The notes beneath the pieces were generated by a model. The model made no database searches. It saw only the letters and a program-made list of their open reading frames with translations, and was not told where the DNA came from. Position numbers and translations under genes: made by a program. A stretch of 56,997 bases of DNA from Gnetum montanum (Eukaryota; Streptophyta; Gnetopsida; Gnetales; Gnetaceae), in the NCBI GenBank assembly GCA_015680685.1, contig MNCI01017812.1, forward strand, positions 14,251-71,247, written 5' to 3'. This document shows positions 1 through 11,447 of this stretch, one piece after another (position 1 is the first letter of the stretch; each line of letters starts with the position of its first letter).

Positions 1-1586
1 GCTTCTATGGCAAAATTTTAATAGAAATTTCTATCGGGCAACAAGAACAATAAGAGCAATCTAAAAATCCCAAAATTACTTGCCAAGGATGATTCCTCCT
101 TTTTTTTTCCTTTTCTATCCCCCTCCCCCCTCTTTTTCCTTGACCCCTGAAGCCTTTTTATAGGGTTCAAAGGTAGGTAGGGAAGTTACATATTCAAAAA
201 TATCTCACCTAACTTCTCTCACAAGTAACTTGGCCAACCAATTAGAAGATTACTTGGCCAACAAGTTGGGAGGCTACTTGCCCAACAAGTTAGGTAAGTT
301 ACAACAATTTTGGGTGGTTGCAACAACCAAAGAGAAAAAGAGGTTGACAAGTGGCCTTGGTAGTTACAATATCATAGAAAATTAAAATACAATCTCTAAA
401 ATACATAGGAATACAAGCTATAGTTGCAACTTACTCCATACATATATATCCTTTTAATTTTGCTTCTTCAAAATGAGATGTCAAGTCTTCTAAGTGATGT
501 ATAAGACTTCCCAAAAGTCATAAAAAATGAGATTCTCCTCCCCCTAGGGAAGTTACAATTTCAAAATATCCCAAAAATATCTCAAAAACATCTCTCCTAT
601 CTTATCTCTCAAGTAATTTGACTAACCAATCAGAAGATTACTTGTCCAACAAGGTAGAAGAAAGTTATGTGGTTTAGGGAGTTAGGAAGTTATGCATAAA
701 ATGAAGAGCATTTTATGCTAACTTTAATGTAATGTGACATTAAATGGGATAATCAATATTGCAAATTTTAAATGGGTAGTAACTTATATGTTTCAAAATA
801 ATATTTTATGGCTTGAGATAATTGAAGGTAGGTTTCTAAATCAAGGCTTCATACAATGAGTACTTCCTGCTATGGATATATATCTACCTATATATATTGT
901 TGGTTAATTTATACCTATATACTTTAAGTGGCAGAAGTAATTGAATAATTTCTGGTAAAAGGGGGGAAACGATTTTTCTTGTCTTCCCTGTAAATTGCGT
1001 GGAGGTTTCATCACAGTTCCAGGGCAACGGTCTTTCTCTTATTTCTGCCCAGAACCTACAAGAACCGACACATGTTTGAAGCAAGATTCATATGCAGCAT
1101 CATCCAAAGCCACCGATTCAAACTGCCCCCGCACAATAGGGCCCTGCAAAATCATAACTGACCATCACTGCGAGAGATTGCTCAGCAACCGCATTTGGCT
1201 TTGCTATCGCGTGTTGGAGAAGAAGGGTTTTCTTTTCTATTTTGAAGAACAAAGTGCTTAGCATTTTGATTGCCAGAGAGTTTTCTGTTTTTCCCTCAAA
1301 ACTGATTTAGGGCTTCCTGCATTTTTTTCCTGTTTGTCTTCCTGCGTTTTTTTCTGTTTGCCTCAGCCATTGTCACTGATTGCCGAATTATGGGCCAATG
1401 TTTTGTGGATCTTCGTCTGGCGGATCCGCAGCCTGCATCATGAAAAAGAAAAAAAACAAAAAAAAACACCATGGCCTGTAAAAGAAATCGGGGTTTTAAC
1501 AGGGCATAACCCCTTTCCTCGCGTATTGCAAATGAGGGTTCCAAAATTTGTTTTTGAAGTAATATCCATACCTTTAGTGAAGATGT
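1..1586. other. Left flank without a recognisable gene
   Basis: I see no supported gene here. The stretch is AT-rich to about 900, with a polypyrimidine run near 95-140, and then becomes more balanced in composition. An open frame at 995-1261 (+, 88 codons) and one overlapping the inverted repeat at 1334-1720 have no recognisable motif. The region might hold a promoter and first exon of a gene cut by the gap at 1771, or part of an unrecognised LTR. Neither can be supported from sequence alone. Confidence 0.4.
180..653. repeat. Imperfect direct duplication, two copies of about 90-105 bp
   Basis: A block starting GGGAAGTTACA and ending in a GAAGATTACTTG-CCAACAAG segment occurs at 180-265 and again, diverged, at 547-653, about 365 bp apart. 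Both contain the ordered words AAATATCTC, TCTCTC-AAGTAA and ACCAAT-AGAAGATTACTTG. This may be an old local duplication or part of a dispersed repeat; no element type can be named. Confidence 0.5.
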
Positions 1587-1902
1587 CCTTCTGCGCTAGG
1601 GTGAACATCGCGGTGAGTGGTGTTGCGCATTTTCTTGCAACGCAGTCTCCTCTACTTTCACTATTTTCCTTATCTCCACTGTTTTTCTCTTTAGCAGGTA
1701 TAGTATACGGTGGATGCTGATTTGCCTTTCTTCTACATAATCTTCAAAACGACGAAGGCGTTGCTAGTTTNGCATCCACCGTATACTATACCTGCTAAAG
1801 AGAAAAACAGTGGAGATAAGGAAAATAGTGAAAGTAGAGGAGACTGCGTTGCAAGAAAATGCGCAACACCACTCACCGCGATGTTCACCCTAGCGCAGAA
1901 GG
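1587..1902. repeat. Perfect 131-bp inverted repeat bordered by single Ns (probable assembly artefact)
   Basis: Bases 1587-1717 and 1772-1902 are exact reverse complements over 131 bp, with a 54-bp spacer (1718-1771). The second arm is bracketed exactly by single ambiguous bases at 1771 and 1903. To the right of 1903 the sequence switches at once to gypsy gag homology. Perfect arms in a region of otherwise old, diverged sequence, ending precisely at Ns, suggest a short contig or gap-fill placed a second time in reverse. A real recent palindrome is possible but less likely. Open frames crossing the arms at 1334-1720 and 1710-1931 should not be trusted. Confidence 0.85.
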
Positions 1903-1903
1903 N

Positions 1904-2300
1904 CAAAGGGGTAAGGCCAAAGTTGTTTTAGTAGAAGAAGTTGTGGGGATTAAATCAAATGAAAACAATGGATGTGACATCTACCACTGAACATTCTAAG
2001 GGATGTTGCCCTATTATTTCACACTTACAGAAATCTAGGCTGTATGATCTAAATCCATGACTATCAAAAAGGAAAACACCTAGAAGGTTGCCTTATCCTT
2101 AAGGTAATCCAAGGTAGTTTCACTAGCAACAACCTTAATATCTAAGTGGAACTCCACCACAAACATATAAATAATATCAATAGAGGGAGCAACCATAGTT
2201 GTGGGGGATGCTACCACCATAGTAGTAGTACCCTTGCAGGTAGCTAGATCTATATGGGTGCTATGTTTAGAAATCCCTATCTCCATGTGACCCTTTCAGT
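1904..2300 (+). pseudogene. Element A gag C-terminal remnant
   Basis: The words K-G-C-C-P-I-I-S-H-L-Q around 1998-2030 match the same segment of element C at 36030-36063, which lies just after a Cys-rich C-E-I-C-Q motif. The proline- and tyrosine-rich linker that follows is also shared with C. Several stops interrupt the frame. Gag would form the structural particle that packages element RNA. The upstream part is missing at the N at 1903. Confidence 0.65.
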
Positions 2301-2689
2301 CATGTTTCTCCTTTCTAACATCACTACCACCCTCCTGAATATTACCAAACTTATTCTCTAATTCCTAGGGGGATCCCATATTTCATCCACACCCTACTCA
2401 TGTGCCTACACCTATTCCTCCATCCTCAACACAACTACCACCTACTCCATCCATGCAGGGTGAGCTTCCAGCTTAGTGACAACAACATAATGCTACAAGG
2501 GTCATTAATCTACAATTTGTTAAACAACCAAGTGGTTCAGAATCTACATCTTGCAAACAACCATTCTTGTGATCCAATAGTCCTCCTAAGCCCTCACAAA
2601 CTCATGTGACTAGTCACCCTAGATTTTCCTTTGTAGGTTTGACTCTATGAACCTAGTTTAATGACAAGTATCATATGTACTCATGTCAT

Positions 2690-3110
2690 ATCTAACTAGG
2701 TATAGGATGGAAACCTTTCCAAGAAATTAGCTGATCCTAGAAGTCCCCTTATCTATTTGCAAATTTTTAGGAATGAACCATGCAAACCTCTTATGGATTC
2801 AAGTTCTGGTGTTAGTTTGATTTCCCATGAGATGTATATTGCTTGGAACCTACCACCTCTCAAGAAGAGCAATATCATATTAGAATTTATATACTAATCT
2901 ATCACTATTCCATTAAGACTAGTAGAAAATATTGTGACCATTGTCTATGGGTGGTCTTATCTTACCAATTTCCTAGTGATCAAAGTTGAGAACTACAAGA
3001 GGGATTTTTCAATCATTATGGGAAGGGCATGGCTAGGTACTATTGATACAAGAATGGATATCAAAGATCTTTCTCTATAAATTTCCAAGGAAAATGCATT
3101 CAGAAAGATT
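2690..3110 (+). pseudogene. Element A aspartic protease remnant
   Basis: The segment from K-L-A-D-P-R-S-P-L-I through the later G-R-A-W-L-G-T-I-D aligns in order with the protease region of element C. The active site, expected as L-D-S-G-S, reads M-D-S-S-S-G-V-S-L-I-S near 2793-2820, so the catalytic D-S-G triplet is disrupted. The family protease cleaves the Gag-Pol polyprotein. This copy is inactive. Confidence 0.65.
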
Positions 3111-3639
3111 AAGAAGAAACTAGTTCCATGCATTGCGTATAGCAATATATGGTGCAACTATGTGCAGAAACTATCATCAATGAAAGAGCATCCATTTCCA
3201 AATGCAGCCAATGTGCAAATGAGGTAGTTATTCAAAGGTGTCTATACACAATAGCCAAAAAATAAGAGGATACCCAGTGGCTGACATATGATTCTAAGAG
3301 TAGCACAATTTGCATGAAATTGACTAAGAGCCTAACATGCACCTATGTTGTAGGTAGGAATGAACTAGAGCAAGTTCCTCAGCAACTCTCTCATTAAAAA
3401 ATGATGATACCTATTTAGGAGAGTTGGAAATCCCTAGAGTTAAAAACTCTAACTGTCGACCTGGAATATGCGTTTTTGAAAAATGGAAAGTTGGTTATAA
3501 TCAATGCTAAAATTCCTCCTAAACAAAAAGAAAAATAGTTGAAAGTGGTTAATAGATGCCCAATAGCCTTTACTTGATCATATTTTGAACTCACTAGGAT
3601 TGAACCATAAATATGCCAGTACCATATCTATACTGATTT

Positions 3640-4330
3640 GGCCATGAAGCCAAGGAAGCAACCATAGCAATGGTTGAATCCAAAATTAAAGCAAATCTTC
3701 AAGGAGAAGATAGAACAACTCCTCAAGTTGGGGTTCATCTATCCTATTGCAGATAGTGAGTGGGTCAGTCCACTTGTGATTATGCCAAAGAAAGGTGGCA
3801 AGTGGTGGATCTATATTAATTTTAGGCTATTGAACATGGAAACATTCAAAGATCATTTTCCATTTCCATTTGTCAATCAAGTGTTGGATACCATTTCTGG
3901 ACATTGCTATTATAACTATCATGATGGTCATAGTGGCTATAACCAAATTTAGATTGCACCAAAGGTTTAGGCAAAAACTACATTCATGAGTCCTTGAGGA
4001 ACTTTTACATATCAGAAGATGTCTTTTGGTCTATGAAATGCTTCTACCACATTCCAACGCTTGGTCTTGAGCATCTTTTAGCAGCAAATTACTAGTGGGG
4101 TGAAAGTCTTTATGAATTACCTTTTCACTTATGGCACTACATTTGACTAGGCCTTGGAATACCTTGAGAAAGTATTACAAAGATGTGTGGAGACAAACCT
4201 ATGACTCAATTGGAAAAAGAGCCATCTAATGATCCAAGAGGGCATAGTATTAGGGCATAAAATCTCACATGTAGGGATTGAGATAGACCCTAAAAAGATC
4301 AAGGTCATCCAAGGAATGTGAAAATGCATT
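3640..4330 (+). pseudogene. Element A reverse transcriptase, broken
   Basis: An open piece at 3674-3952 contains W-V-S-P-L-V-I-M-P-K-K-G-G-K, then F-R-L-L-N and H-S-G-Y-N-Q-I, the fingers and palm blocks of a Ty3/gypsy RT. The catalytic block, F-M-D-D-F in element C, here reads F-M-N-Y-L near 4107-4124, so both aspartates are lost. The thumb region with L-G-H-K-I-S follows near 4250. Stops and frame changes break it up. In the family the enzyme copies element RNA to cDNA. Confidence 0.8.
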
Positions 4331-4379
4331 CCAACAACTAAAGAAGAAACTCTTAGAAACACCAATTCTACGAGCACCA

Positions 4380-4740
4380 GACTAGCCTAGACCAGTCCAT
4401 ATCATGATAGATGCCTCAAATTATGCCTTTGGAGCCATGATAACATAGTTGGACAATTAGAAACATCCATATTACATTCACTATTCAAGTCAAAGCATTG
4501 TGGGTGCACAACTCAATTACACCACAATGAAGAAAGTTCAGGCACTATGTCCTTGAGTACAAAGTGTTTGTACACATTGACCATAATTCCATTCACTTCT
4601 TAATGAAAAATCCACTAGTGATCCCTCGTGTCATACGGTGGCCAATGATCTTGTGGGAATTCAATCTTACAATGGTTGATCAAAAGGGGATTGAGAATGT
4701 GATCACTGACCATCTCTCTTGGTTAAGATGGAACAACAAA
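4380..4740 (+). pseudogene. Element A RNase H remnant
   Basis: The part inside the open frame at 4564-4971 reads V-H-I-D-H-N-S-I-H-F-L-M, then D-Q-K-G-I-E-N-V-I-T-D-H-L-S. This corresponds to the T-D-H-x-x-L and N-x-x-A-D-x-L-S motifs at the end of the gypsy RNase H domain, which degrades the RNA strand of the hybrid. A frameshift separates it from the RT. The upstream part near 4380-4560 is broken by stops. Confidence 0.7.
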
Positions 4741-4974
4741 GAGGAGGAGAGCCCACTCTATGATCAATTTCCTGATGAACTCCTCTTCGTCAAAGTAATT
4801 AATGACCAATTACCCATAGAACTAAAATGGTATGATGGCATTCTCACTTATCTTCTCACTCAAGAGATGCCACAAGATCTAGACCACAAGAAGAAACAAC
4901 GGTTTCTTCATCAAGCCAAGTGCTTCATGAAAATCAATGGACACTTGAAAATGTGTGCATTGATGGCTTGATTC

Positions 4975-5620
4975 ATTGGTGTGTCCCTGATACTGATAAA
5001 CTATGCATTCTCCAAGATGCTTACAAGGGCCCTTGCGAAGGCCACTATGTCAGGAGATTCACAGTCATTAAAATCTTGATGGTATGGTACTATTTGCCAA
5101 AAATATTCAGGGATGTCCACCAATTTATCCAATCGTATGAATGCTATCAATGAGAAGGTGGGATGATGACATGAATGGAGGCACCTCAACAATGGATCCA
5201 ACCAGTAAACCCTTCGACATATGGGGCATAGACTTCATGGGTCTCATCATGCCCATGTCTAATGAAAAGGCATACATTATCATTGTCGTTGACTATTGTA
5301 CTAAATGGGTAGAAGTAGTAGCCATCATCAATTATACATCATCTATTGCTACTTGGTTTTCTCAATAACACATTGTAAATAAGTTTGGAATGCCACGTGC
5401 ATTAATTTCTAACAATGGAACCCATTTCATAGGCATCACTTTTCACAAGCTTATGCAACGCTTAGAGGTTGAACATAAATTAATAACACCCTACCATCCC
5501 CAAGCCAATGGTCAAGAAAAGGTTACTAATAGGGAGATTACAAAGATCTTAATAGGAACTATTAACAAATATAGGAGAGATTAGAGCTTAAAAATGAATG
5601 ATGCCATTTAGGCCTACTAC
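4975..5620 (+). pseudogene. Element A integrase, broken
   Basis: A zinc-binding-like region with paired His and Cys (E-G-H-Y near 5040, then Y-E-C-Y-Q near 5137-5151) precedes the catalytic core. F-D-I-W-G-I-D-F-M-G keeps the first catalytic Asp (around 5215-5240). The second, S-D-N-G in element C, reads I-S-N-N-G-T-H-F (around 5405), a D-to-N loss. P-Y-H-P-Q-A-N-G-Q-E lies near the third acidic position. A stop at 5366-5368 separates the two halves. It would have inserted cDNA into the genome. Confidence 0.8.
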
Positions 5621-5869
5621 TCAACATGGAAACTTCCTATAGGCTACTCTCCCTATGATTTGGTGTATGGGAAATTACCAACACTTTCTATTTAATTTAA
5701 GTTTCGTAGACTTTCAACAACCTATGACTTGGATCTTCACCTAACTCTAGCACAAAGAGAATGATTGATCAACCTCAATGTGCTAGATGAAAATTTATTA
5801 GTGACCCTGTTCTTGAATGAAGTGCATAAAGCATTTATCAAGTAATGACATGATCTAAGAATAAGGAAA

Positions 5870-6080
5870 GTCAAATTTTAACCTGGAGATAAGGTCCTCT
5901 ACTGGAACCCCACACATGTTCCACAACAAACTAAATTTCAAACATTGTGGGAAGGGCCTTACATCATTCATGACATTTTTCCTTTTAGGACCATATTAAT
6001 TTACAAACCTAAGAGCCCAAACAAGAAAGAATCGATCAACATTCAACAAATAAAACCTTTCCATGAACCTATGCAAACCA
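5870..6080 (+). pseudogene. Element A integrase C-terminal tail
   Basis: The words G-D-K-V-L-Y-W-N-P, then L-W-E-G-P-Y-I-I-H and K-P-F-H-E-P are collinear with element C at 48055-48250. They match the tail found after the integrase core in gypsy polyproteins. I see no chromodomain, which fits the non-chromovirus (Athila/Tat) branch. Confidence 0.65.
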
Positions 6081-6099
6081 TTGTAATGAATACCTTATC

Positions 6100-7680
6100 A
6101 GATGAACAACCTTTCTTAATCTTTCAATCTTCTCTTTCCAACTTACTTATGGGGGAGATGGCCATCCATGCTAATCATTTATGTGGCTCCTTAATTTTTC
6201 AATTTTTTTATTTTGTTTTACACATTTTTGTTTCACTTTTTTTATTTTACACTTTTTTGTTTTATACCTTTTTTCCTATTTTACACCATTTTTTGTTTTA
6301 CACCATCATTCGTACATTTGTTTTTTCTTGAATATTTTACACATTGTTGTATAATTTTCTTTGTTTTGGGTGTGATTTTCTAAATTTCTGCTAATAAAGT
6401 GCTTTGTGCTAATAGGAAATAATGATGCTATAGCTATTGTTAATGGTGGTTTGTGATTATTATTTTTGATTGCTAATGATTGATTTCTATTTTTGAATGT
6501 TGGTACTGATAACAAAGTCATGGTTTCTTTTTCATGAAATAGGTAGTGAGTCCATGACATCCACTAATCCACAAATTCTATGGTTTTCATTGTTTTTGAA
6601 GTATGAGGTCCTTTTCCATTAAGTAAAACTTTAAATGAACTTGTAACCTTGGTAGTTTTTGGACTTGGAAAGGATTCAAGGGTTTGAATAGGGTGTTACT
6701 TCAAGTGAACTCAATACTCTTTGTACCCTTCTACTTACTTGGGTGTATGAGTATTTTCATGGATTTCTTACCATTTCATGTCAACCAATAATAGAAAATC
6801 AAATAAGTCTTTGCATGGTGTGGTTTTCATAAAAAAATGATGATGATGAAAATTCAAAGCACACCCCTTAGAATAATGGACTACAAGCACTGGTTATGGG
6901 ATTAGAAAGACATGTTACCCATGTCTAAAGGTCCTCTCTAACTAAGGTCCTTTCTTACTTCATGCTTCGTTTTACTTCTCTATAAGGAATGGTGATTGAT
7001 CTATGGGAGTACTCTTGTGTCTCAAGGGGGTGGACCAATCTTAGAGTGGTGATGCAAAGTCACTGAACATGGTTGGTTTTGGTCTAGAATAAGGATAGAT
7101 TTTATATGGTCATTTAACCATAAAATTCACAAGGAATGTCATGTGACCTTAATTAACAACTCCATTCCACTTTCTCTCTCATCCATCTATGCTTTCCATG
7201 ACTCACCTCACTACTGATGTCCATGTCCTTGTTCGATGGTTTGACATGCCTAAATTCTTAGGTAGATTCTTCTAGGTTTTGGTTCTTAACTTTCATAATC
7301 ATTAATCACCTATGGGGTCCATAGAGTCCTTAAGTTGGGATTATGCAAGGGAAAAAAGGGCATGTGCTAGCTATGTGAAGGACCCACTTGCATATCTCTT
7401 AGTTGGCTTAGTTAAGTACCTCATCCTGAGACATTTTTGCAATCCAAACCTTTGTGTGCCCCATTTAATGCATCCAAGTGTGCACTCCTTAAGGTAATTT
7501 CTTCAATGAATACATTCTCCACCTAGTTTTTCAAGTTTTGAGCTTTCAATGACCCTCTTTAATGATTCCATCAAATTCATGGCTTTTCTAGGACTCCATA
7601 GACACCACTTTCATTAGAAAATTTTGAATATTTTTTGAGATATTCAAGTTGAAAATTTTTTCTTACACCCTTTGTAAATG
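6100..7680 (+). other. Element A 3' non-coding region, part 1
   Basis: After pol comes a T-rich stretch (about 6185-6310) with repeated TTTTGTTTTACAC-like words. The following non-coding sequence is collinear with element C at 48360-49700; shared landmarks include AGTGAGTCCA near 6545 and TTCAAAGCACACCCCTTAGAA near 6850. The short open frames here (for example 7312-7497) have no protein features and are not called. The region ends at the target site of element G. Confidence 0.7.
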
Positions 7681-8047
7681 TGAAGAGTCTAAAAGGCCCT
7701 AGATCTACAATCTATGATTAAAGGAAATAAAGAACTTTGTTAGAGCAAGCACACTCTTATTAAACTTTCTTAAATTTTGTTGCCTCTCTTCTATTATAAA
7801 TGAATATGTGTTGCTACAATTATATAGGCCTTGATCTCCTAAGAATAAATTTGGAGAGATAAGCATGAATCTTAGAAATCATGGGGATGATCCTTATCAT
7901 ATTATTTAAGGATCTTCTTAATATGGAATGACTTAAACATGGGATTGGATAAGAATTACATGAATAATATCTCATCTTATTTAAAATATATTAATGAATG
8001 AGATCTATTTAATTCTATTATGGAATATCTAGTCATGATATTTTACA
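7681..8047 (-). repeat. Element G 3' LTR
   Basis: 367 bp, beginning TGAAGAGT and ending TTTTACA on the + strand. It aligns along its whole length with the right LTR and carries scattered substitutions relative to it. The outer flank is AAATG. Confidence 0.92.
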
Positions 8048-8057
8048 AACCCAACAA

Positions 8058-8073
8058 CCCCCCCCCCCCCCCC
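8058..8073. repeat. Run of 16 C beside the element G 3' LTR
   Basis: Sixteen consecutive C on the + strand (G on the element's coding strand) lie 10 bp inside the 3' LTR, where a purine-rich plus-strand primer is expected. It is probably a PPT that expanded by slippage. The exact length is prone to sequencing error. Confidence 0.6.
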
Positions 8074-8119
8074 ATGATGGTAAGAGGTTCCACTCCTAGG
8101 AAGACTCAGAAAGACTCAA

Positions 8120-9640
8120 ACTTTTCACAGCTTAGAATGTTAGTAAAGATGTCTATCATTTGTGCTTTAGTTGCACAATGTTCCATGTTGAATATGTTAT
8201 CTTGGATCAGGCTTCTAAGATGGTGATGCTTGAAATCTATGTGCTTGGAACGTCCATGATGAATAGGATTGTGAGCCATCGCAATAGCACTTGTACTATC
8301 ATAGTATAAGCAAATGGGAGGTTCAAGTATATATCCTATTTTAGTAAAAATGGAGTGGATCCATATGGCCTGAGTAGAAGCATTCGATGAAGCTATGTAT
8401 TTTGCTTCTATTGTTGAGATTGTGACTATAGATTGCTTCTTTGATCCCCATGAGCTTTGTGATGGACAAAAGAAGAAACAAACACTAGAAGTTGACTTTC
8501 AATCTTTGAGGTCACCTTCCCAATCTGCATCAGTGTATCCCCATATCTTGAAATATGTACATTGATAAAATGTGATCCCAAAATCTATTGTAGTTCTCAG
8601 GTATTGCAAAACTTATTTTTTAGCTTTCCAATGTGATTCGTGTGGATCTTGCATGAACCAAGAAAGGTAAATTACAACATATTGTATATCTAGATGATGA
8701 GTAATTGAGAGATACATTAGACTACCAACTAGGGATCCATATGGTGAAGGGTTGACAGATGGGGATTTGTCATTCTTGGTAAGTTTTGTACCCAGGGCAA
8801 GTGGTGTATCTGAAGGATTACAATTAATCATGCCAAATTTCTCAATTAAGGATTAGGTAAATTTCATTTGGCATATGGAAATTGATTTTGTTCTTTGGAT
8901 AACTTGAAATCCCAAAAAGTATGATATCTTCCCTAAATCAGACATTTTGAATTCCTTTTTCATGGCATTAAGAAATTATTTCCTAATGCAATTGTAGATG
9001 AAAAATAGATTAAATTATCTACATATAAATAGACAAAAATAAAATCATCTCCAGATACCTTTTTTTATATTGTTGTTTGGGACTAAAGATTGATGAAGTC
9101 TTCTTGCATGAAAAATGCATGAATACATGTGTACCATGCACATGAAGCTTACTTGAGCCTGTATAATTCTTTATGAATCTTGTAAACATGATTTCATTTT
9201 CCTTCATTAATGAAGCTTGGTGGTTATTTCACATAAACTTCTTCATTAAGAAATCCATTGAGGAATGCAGAAGCCACATCCAGTTGATAAATCACATAGC
9301 CAGCTTGTGTAGCAATGGCAAGAAAGATTCTCACAGATTCCATCCGTGAAATAGGAGCAAAGTTATCATCAAAGTCTCTACCTTATTGTTGAAGATATCC
9401 TTTGGTGACTAGGCAAGCTTTGAATTTTTCTATTTCACCATACTAATTTCTCTTAATTTTAAATATCCATTTTAAATCGATAATAAGCTTGCCAGATGGA
9501 TGAGGAACTAGGCTCCAAGTGTTATTTTTATTAATTTTTTGTAACTCTCTTTCCATGGCATTAATCCAGCAGTTATCCAATGCAGCTTCGATGATTGTAG
9601 ATGGTTCCATTAAACCATCATCGCTCCCCACACCCCCACC
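8120..9640 (-). pseudogene. Element G reverse transcriptase and RNase H, broken
   Basis: Reading leftward from 9631, N-C-W-I-N-A-M-E-R-E-L and N-T-W-S-L-V are the start of the copia RT. The catalytic block near 9005-9045 reads Y-L-Y-V-D-N-L-I-Y, so the second Asp of Y-V-D-D is Asn. P-Y-G-S-L-V-G-S-L-M-Y-L at 8750-8720 is the conserved end of the RT. From 8600 to 8120 the RNase H is readable, with the serine-rich tether, E-A-K-Y-x-A-S-S and S-K-H-I-D-F-K-H-H-H. Stops and frame changes occur throughout. Confidence 0.8.
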
Positions 9641-10582
9641 CCCCCAATCAATGTAAGTAGCACAAAAAATTCACCATCCATGGCAGTGAAGAGAGCATCC
9701 TCAATAGATTCCACATCCTAGGATGGTGGAGCAGTGTCTTCATGAAAATGACTATGAGTCATGCTTTGTGTAAAATTTGTATCCATCATGTTGGAGGCTG
9801 GATGATATTGAGCTAGCCGAGAAGTGGATGGAATGTACCATGATGTGGACATTGTTGATGTAGAAGGTGTGCCAAATGGAATGATTTGTGGGGGTGCTAC
9901 TACAGGGGTTTTTCTTTGAAGATGGAATGAAATCTAATGATGCTGTTGCATAGCATTCGCCTTTGAAACACTCTGATTTTTATCCCAACATGGAGTAGTG
10001 TTGGAAATAGATGCCTCATTGGAATGTTTTGGCTTCCAACTTAGATGTTATTGGAGAGTAGAAAAATACCGTGGCAATAAGGATGGAGTGGTGAAATTTT
10101 GTGGAATCATATATGTATTGGTTTGTCATAAAGTTGTCAGTGATAAAATGGAACCACCATGTTTGGCTATTGCATAACTAAAATGGGCAAGGGATGAGAA
10201 TGTGGATGCAACAAAAAAGTGAGGAAAATAAACACTGTGGATGGTCATGTCATTGTAGAGTAGCCCATGTTCTTCGTGGCTGAAACTAGAAAAATAGTCT
10301 ACATGAGGGTGGAGTGTGGGATGATAGTCTTGGGCCATAGGGGTTTTGGTTGTTAGAGGAAAGTGGTTGGGACATGGCTATCTTGGGCTTATAATTGTCA
10401 TGGATTCATGTCCAAAATTAACAGCAACATGCACATTTGTTTTAGATTTAGCAGCAGCAAGCACATTTTCTATTGGTTTTTGATCAAAACAAATGAAAAG
10501 AATGCAGCTGGGATTTGTGGCCTATGTATTGTTTGGATGATGTGTGTTGATAGGAATCTATGTATTATTTGGGTGATGGGTG
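9641..10582 (-). other. Element G integrase-to-RT linker, no domain recognised
   Basis: This is the part of G between the RT start and the insertion point of H. Copia polyproteins have a poorly conserved, Ser/Pro/Thr-rich linker here. The open frame at 10126-10338 (-) has no motif I recognise and is probably a linker fragment. The sequence resumes at 15002 across H. Confidence 0.5.
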
Positions 10583-10905
10583 TGTTAAATTCAGGAACAA
10601 ATAAAGAATCAAAGAAAACAGAAAACATAGGCAACACACACAACTTTGTGTGGCGTTTGAGTAAGCACACCATCGGAAATACATGAGAATTGTTATTAAA
10701 TAATAATTGCTAGATACAATTATGGAAACAACAACGTTTTTGGGCTGTTATGGAAAAGAAAGGAAACTGGACCAAAACTACTAGTTAACTATTACTCTAA
10801 CTACTGTTAACTACTGCTAACTATTTTTCACTACTGTTAACTACTGCTCTAACTATTGTTAACTGGCTTTGACCTGTGTTGGATCAGTCACCACTTAACT
10901 TAACA
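10583..10905 (-). repeat. Element H 3' LTR (323 bp by termini)
   Basis: On the coding strand the LTR starts TGTTAAGTT right after a purine-rich AAGTGGGAGAT tract (10906-10916 region) and ends ATTTAACA at 10583. The unit AACTACTGTTAACTACTG recurs between 10790 and 10865, which is the part expected to be U3. The first 110 bp or so (10583-10693) match the 5' LTR. Confidence 0.75.
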
Positions 10906-10952
10906 ATCTCCCACTTGGAGACTAATCAAACAAAAATAATGCCTCCTCATTG

Positions 10953-11447
10953 CTAACCATGGAGGCCTGCTAAGGTTGTGCAAAGTTTCATCTTAGCAAA
11001 GGTAACTACCTTGGTTAACATGTCTACAGGGTTGTTTGAACCAGGAATCTTCGTCAGCAATAATGTTCCATCATCTATCAATTCCTGGATATGATGATAC
11101 CTTAGCTGAATGTGTTTGGATTTGGAATGGAAGACTGGATTTTTAGCTAGATGTACGGCACTTTGACTATCAGTGAAAAGCTCATGGCTGTCGTGTGTCT
11201 TACCCAATTCTTTTAGAAGACCCTTCAACCAGATCATCTCTTTTCCAGCTTCTGAGATAGCCATATATGCTGCTTCTATGGTTGAGAGGGAAATGCTCTG
11301 CTGAAGTCGAGACATCCAGCTCACAGCCATGTTGCCCATGATAAAGAGACAACCAGTGGTGTTCTTCCTGCTATCCAAGTCACCTCCCAGATCCGCATCA
11401 GAAAAACCCTGTAGAGTAATGCTTCTCCTTTTAAAACAAAGTGTCAT
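10953..11447 (-). pseudogene. Element H RNase H domain (open, 164 codons)
   Basis: This open piece in the same frame as the upstream RT segment carries G-F-S-D-A-D-L-G-G-D, then S-T-I-E-A-A-Y-M-A-I-S-E-A, T-D-S-Q-S-A-V and S-K-H-I-Q-L-R-Y-H. These hold the four acidic and His positions of copia RNase H. It ends shortly before the PPT, as expected for the polyprotein C-terminus. A stop just before 11447 separates it from the RT. The domain looks intact, but the element as a whole is dead. Confidence 0.9.

Noticed and set aside
995-1261. 88-codon open frame as a gene
   Set aside because: No motif, no coding-like neighbours, and it lies near a suspect assembly join. Kept only as a remark in the flank entry.
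7312-7497. 61-codon open frame between A pol and G
   Set aside because: It lies in the 3' non-coding region that A shares with C, and no conserved frame is seen between the two copies.
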